This document shows positions 5,765-5,938 of a stretch of DNA of 5,938 nucleotides, piece by piece (within the stretch, counting starts at the first letter, position 1; every line of letters starts with the position of its first letter). The DNA is from OMOG01 sp041485845. Lineage in GTDB: Bacteria; Acidobacteriota; Terriglobia; Bryobacterales; Bryobacteraceae. Position numbers and translations under genes: made by a program. The stretch lies in the NCBI GenBank assembly GCA_041485845.1, contig JBGPKH010000571.1, positions 1 to 5,938 of the forward strand, given 5' to 3'. Under the pieces are notes generated by a model. The model was not told where the DNA came from and made no database searches. It saw only the letters and a program-made list of their open reading frames with translations.

Positions 5765-5938
5765 TTGTCCAGGCTGCCAATCTGTGCGTTCGGTGCGCTC
5801 GCGGCGATCGCTCTCGCCGCGGAAACGGCCACCTTTTCCAAATCCGTTTACCCCATCTTCGAGGAGGCCGGATGCCGCGGCTGCCACAACTCCGACGGCG
5901 TCGCCTCGGCCACGCGCCTTCAGTTCCCCGAGCAGAGC
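5765..5938 (+). CDS. Start of an exported CxxCH (c-type cytochrome/DUF1592-like) protein, cut by the window edge
   Basis: The first 58 codons are visible. Residues 1-19 (SRLPICAFGALAAIALAA) look like a Sec signal peptide with likely cleavage after ALAA. They are followed by TFSKSVYPIFEEAGCRGCHN, a haem c attachment motif with C37, C40 and H41. The 'F..sVyPiF...C..CHN' pattern is that of the Planctomycete-type cytochrome domain that begins DUF1592/DUF1587 or PSD1 proteins, which are abundant in Solibacter-like acidobacteria. It would act in the periplasm as a redox or haem-binding protein. The start is taken as TTG 5765, since no ATG or GTG precedes the signal peptide closely and in frame. No Shine-Dalgarno sequence is present, and the predicted transcript start is only about three bases upstream, suggesting near-leaderless translation. 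The frame is also open further upstream, so an upstream GTG such as 5687 is not formally excluded. The C-terminus lies outside the window. Confidence 0.75.
   Translation, partial: MSRLPICAFGALAAIALAAETATFSKSVYPIFEEAGCRGCHNSDGVASATRLQFPEQS

Overview
The window looks like chromosomal DNA of a GC-rich soil bacterium, most likely an acidobacterium of the Solibacter/Bryobacter type. This is an inference from gene content, not from a marker gene. The gene types behind it are a Hanks-type Ser/Thr kinase continued by a membrane helix and a TPR sensor region, a GH28-type beta-helix hydrolase, a PIN/ribbon-helix-helix pair, and a secreted CxxCH protein of the DUF1592/Planctomycete-cytochrome kind. No rRNA, tRNA, CRISPR array or intact transposase was seen.

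Layout. Positions 105-2809 (+) hold what was once a single kinase-TM-TPR receptor of roughly 900+ residues. It has lost its N-terminal ATP-binding lobe and is split by a one-base frameshift near 851. Positions 2810-3030 carry nothing recognisable. On the minus strand follow a decayed PIN-domain toxin (3032-3306: ATT where the start codon is expected, a frameshift near 3109, and no C-terminal half), its apparently intact ribbon-helix-helix antitoxin (3306-3548) behind a 14-bp palindrome, an intact small nucleotidyltransferase-fold protein (3607-4137), and the C-terminal piece of a GH28 polygalacturonase-like enzyme (4185 to about 4700). Positions 4700-5040 form a scar-like junction with three perfect tandem copies of an 11-bp unit and an inverted copy nearby. 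On the plus strand, 5050-5676 reads as a chimera: the C-terminal ATPase half of an AlbA_2/RecG-like ATP-binding protein joined in frame to what looks like the C-terminal tail of a type I restriction HsdR subunit. At the right edge a new exported haem-binding protein starts at about 5765, just behind a TATAAT box.

Taken together, the middle of the window reads as a graveyard of accessory and defence genes: a toxin-antitoxin pair, a nucleotidyltransferase and a restriction-modification-associated ATPase, between housekeeping-like or lineage-specific genes. Only the antitoxin, the nucleotidyltransferase and the right-edge gene look intact. I see no convincing new functional system. The most notable items are the ATPase-HsdR chimera, the orphan antitoxin with its candidate operator, and the repeat scar. 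Two of the lesions are single-base frameshifts, so sequencing or assembly error must be excluded before calling those genes dead.
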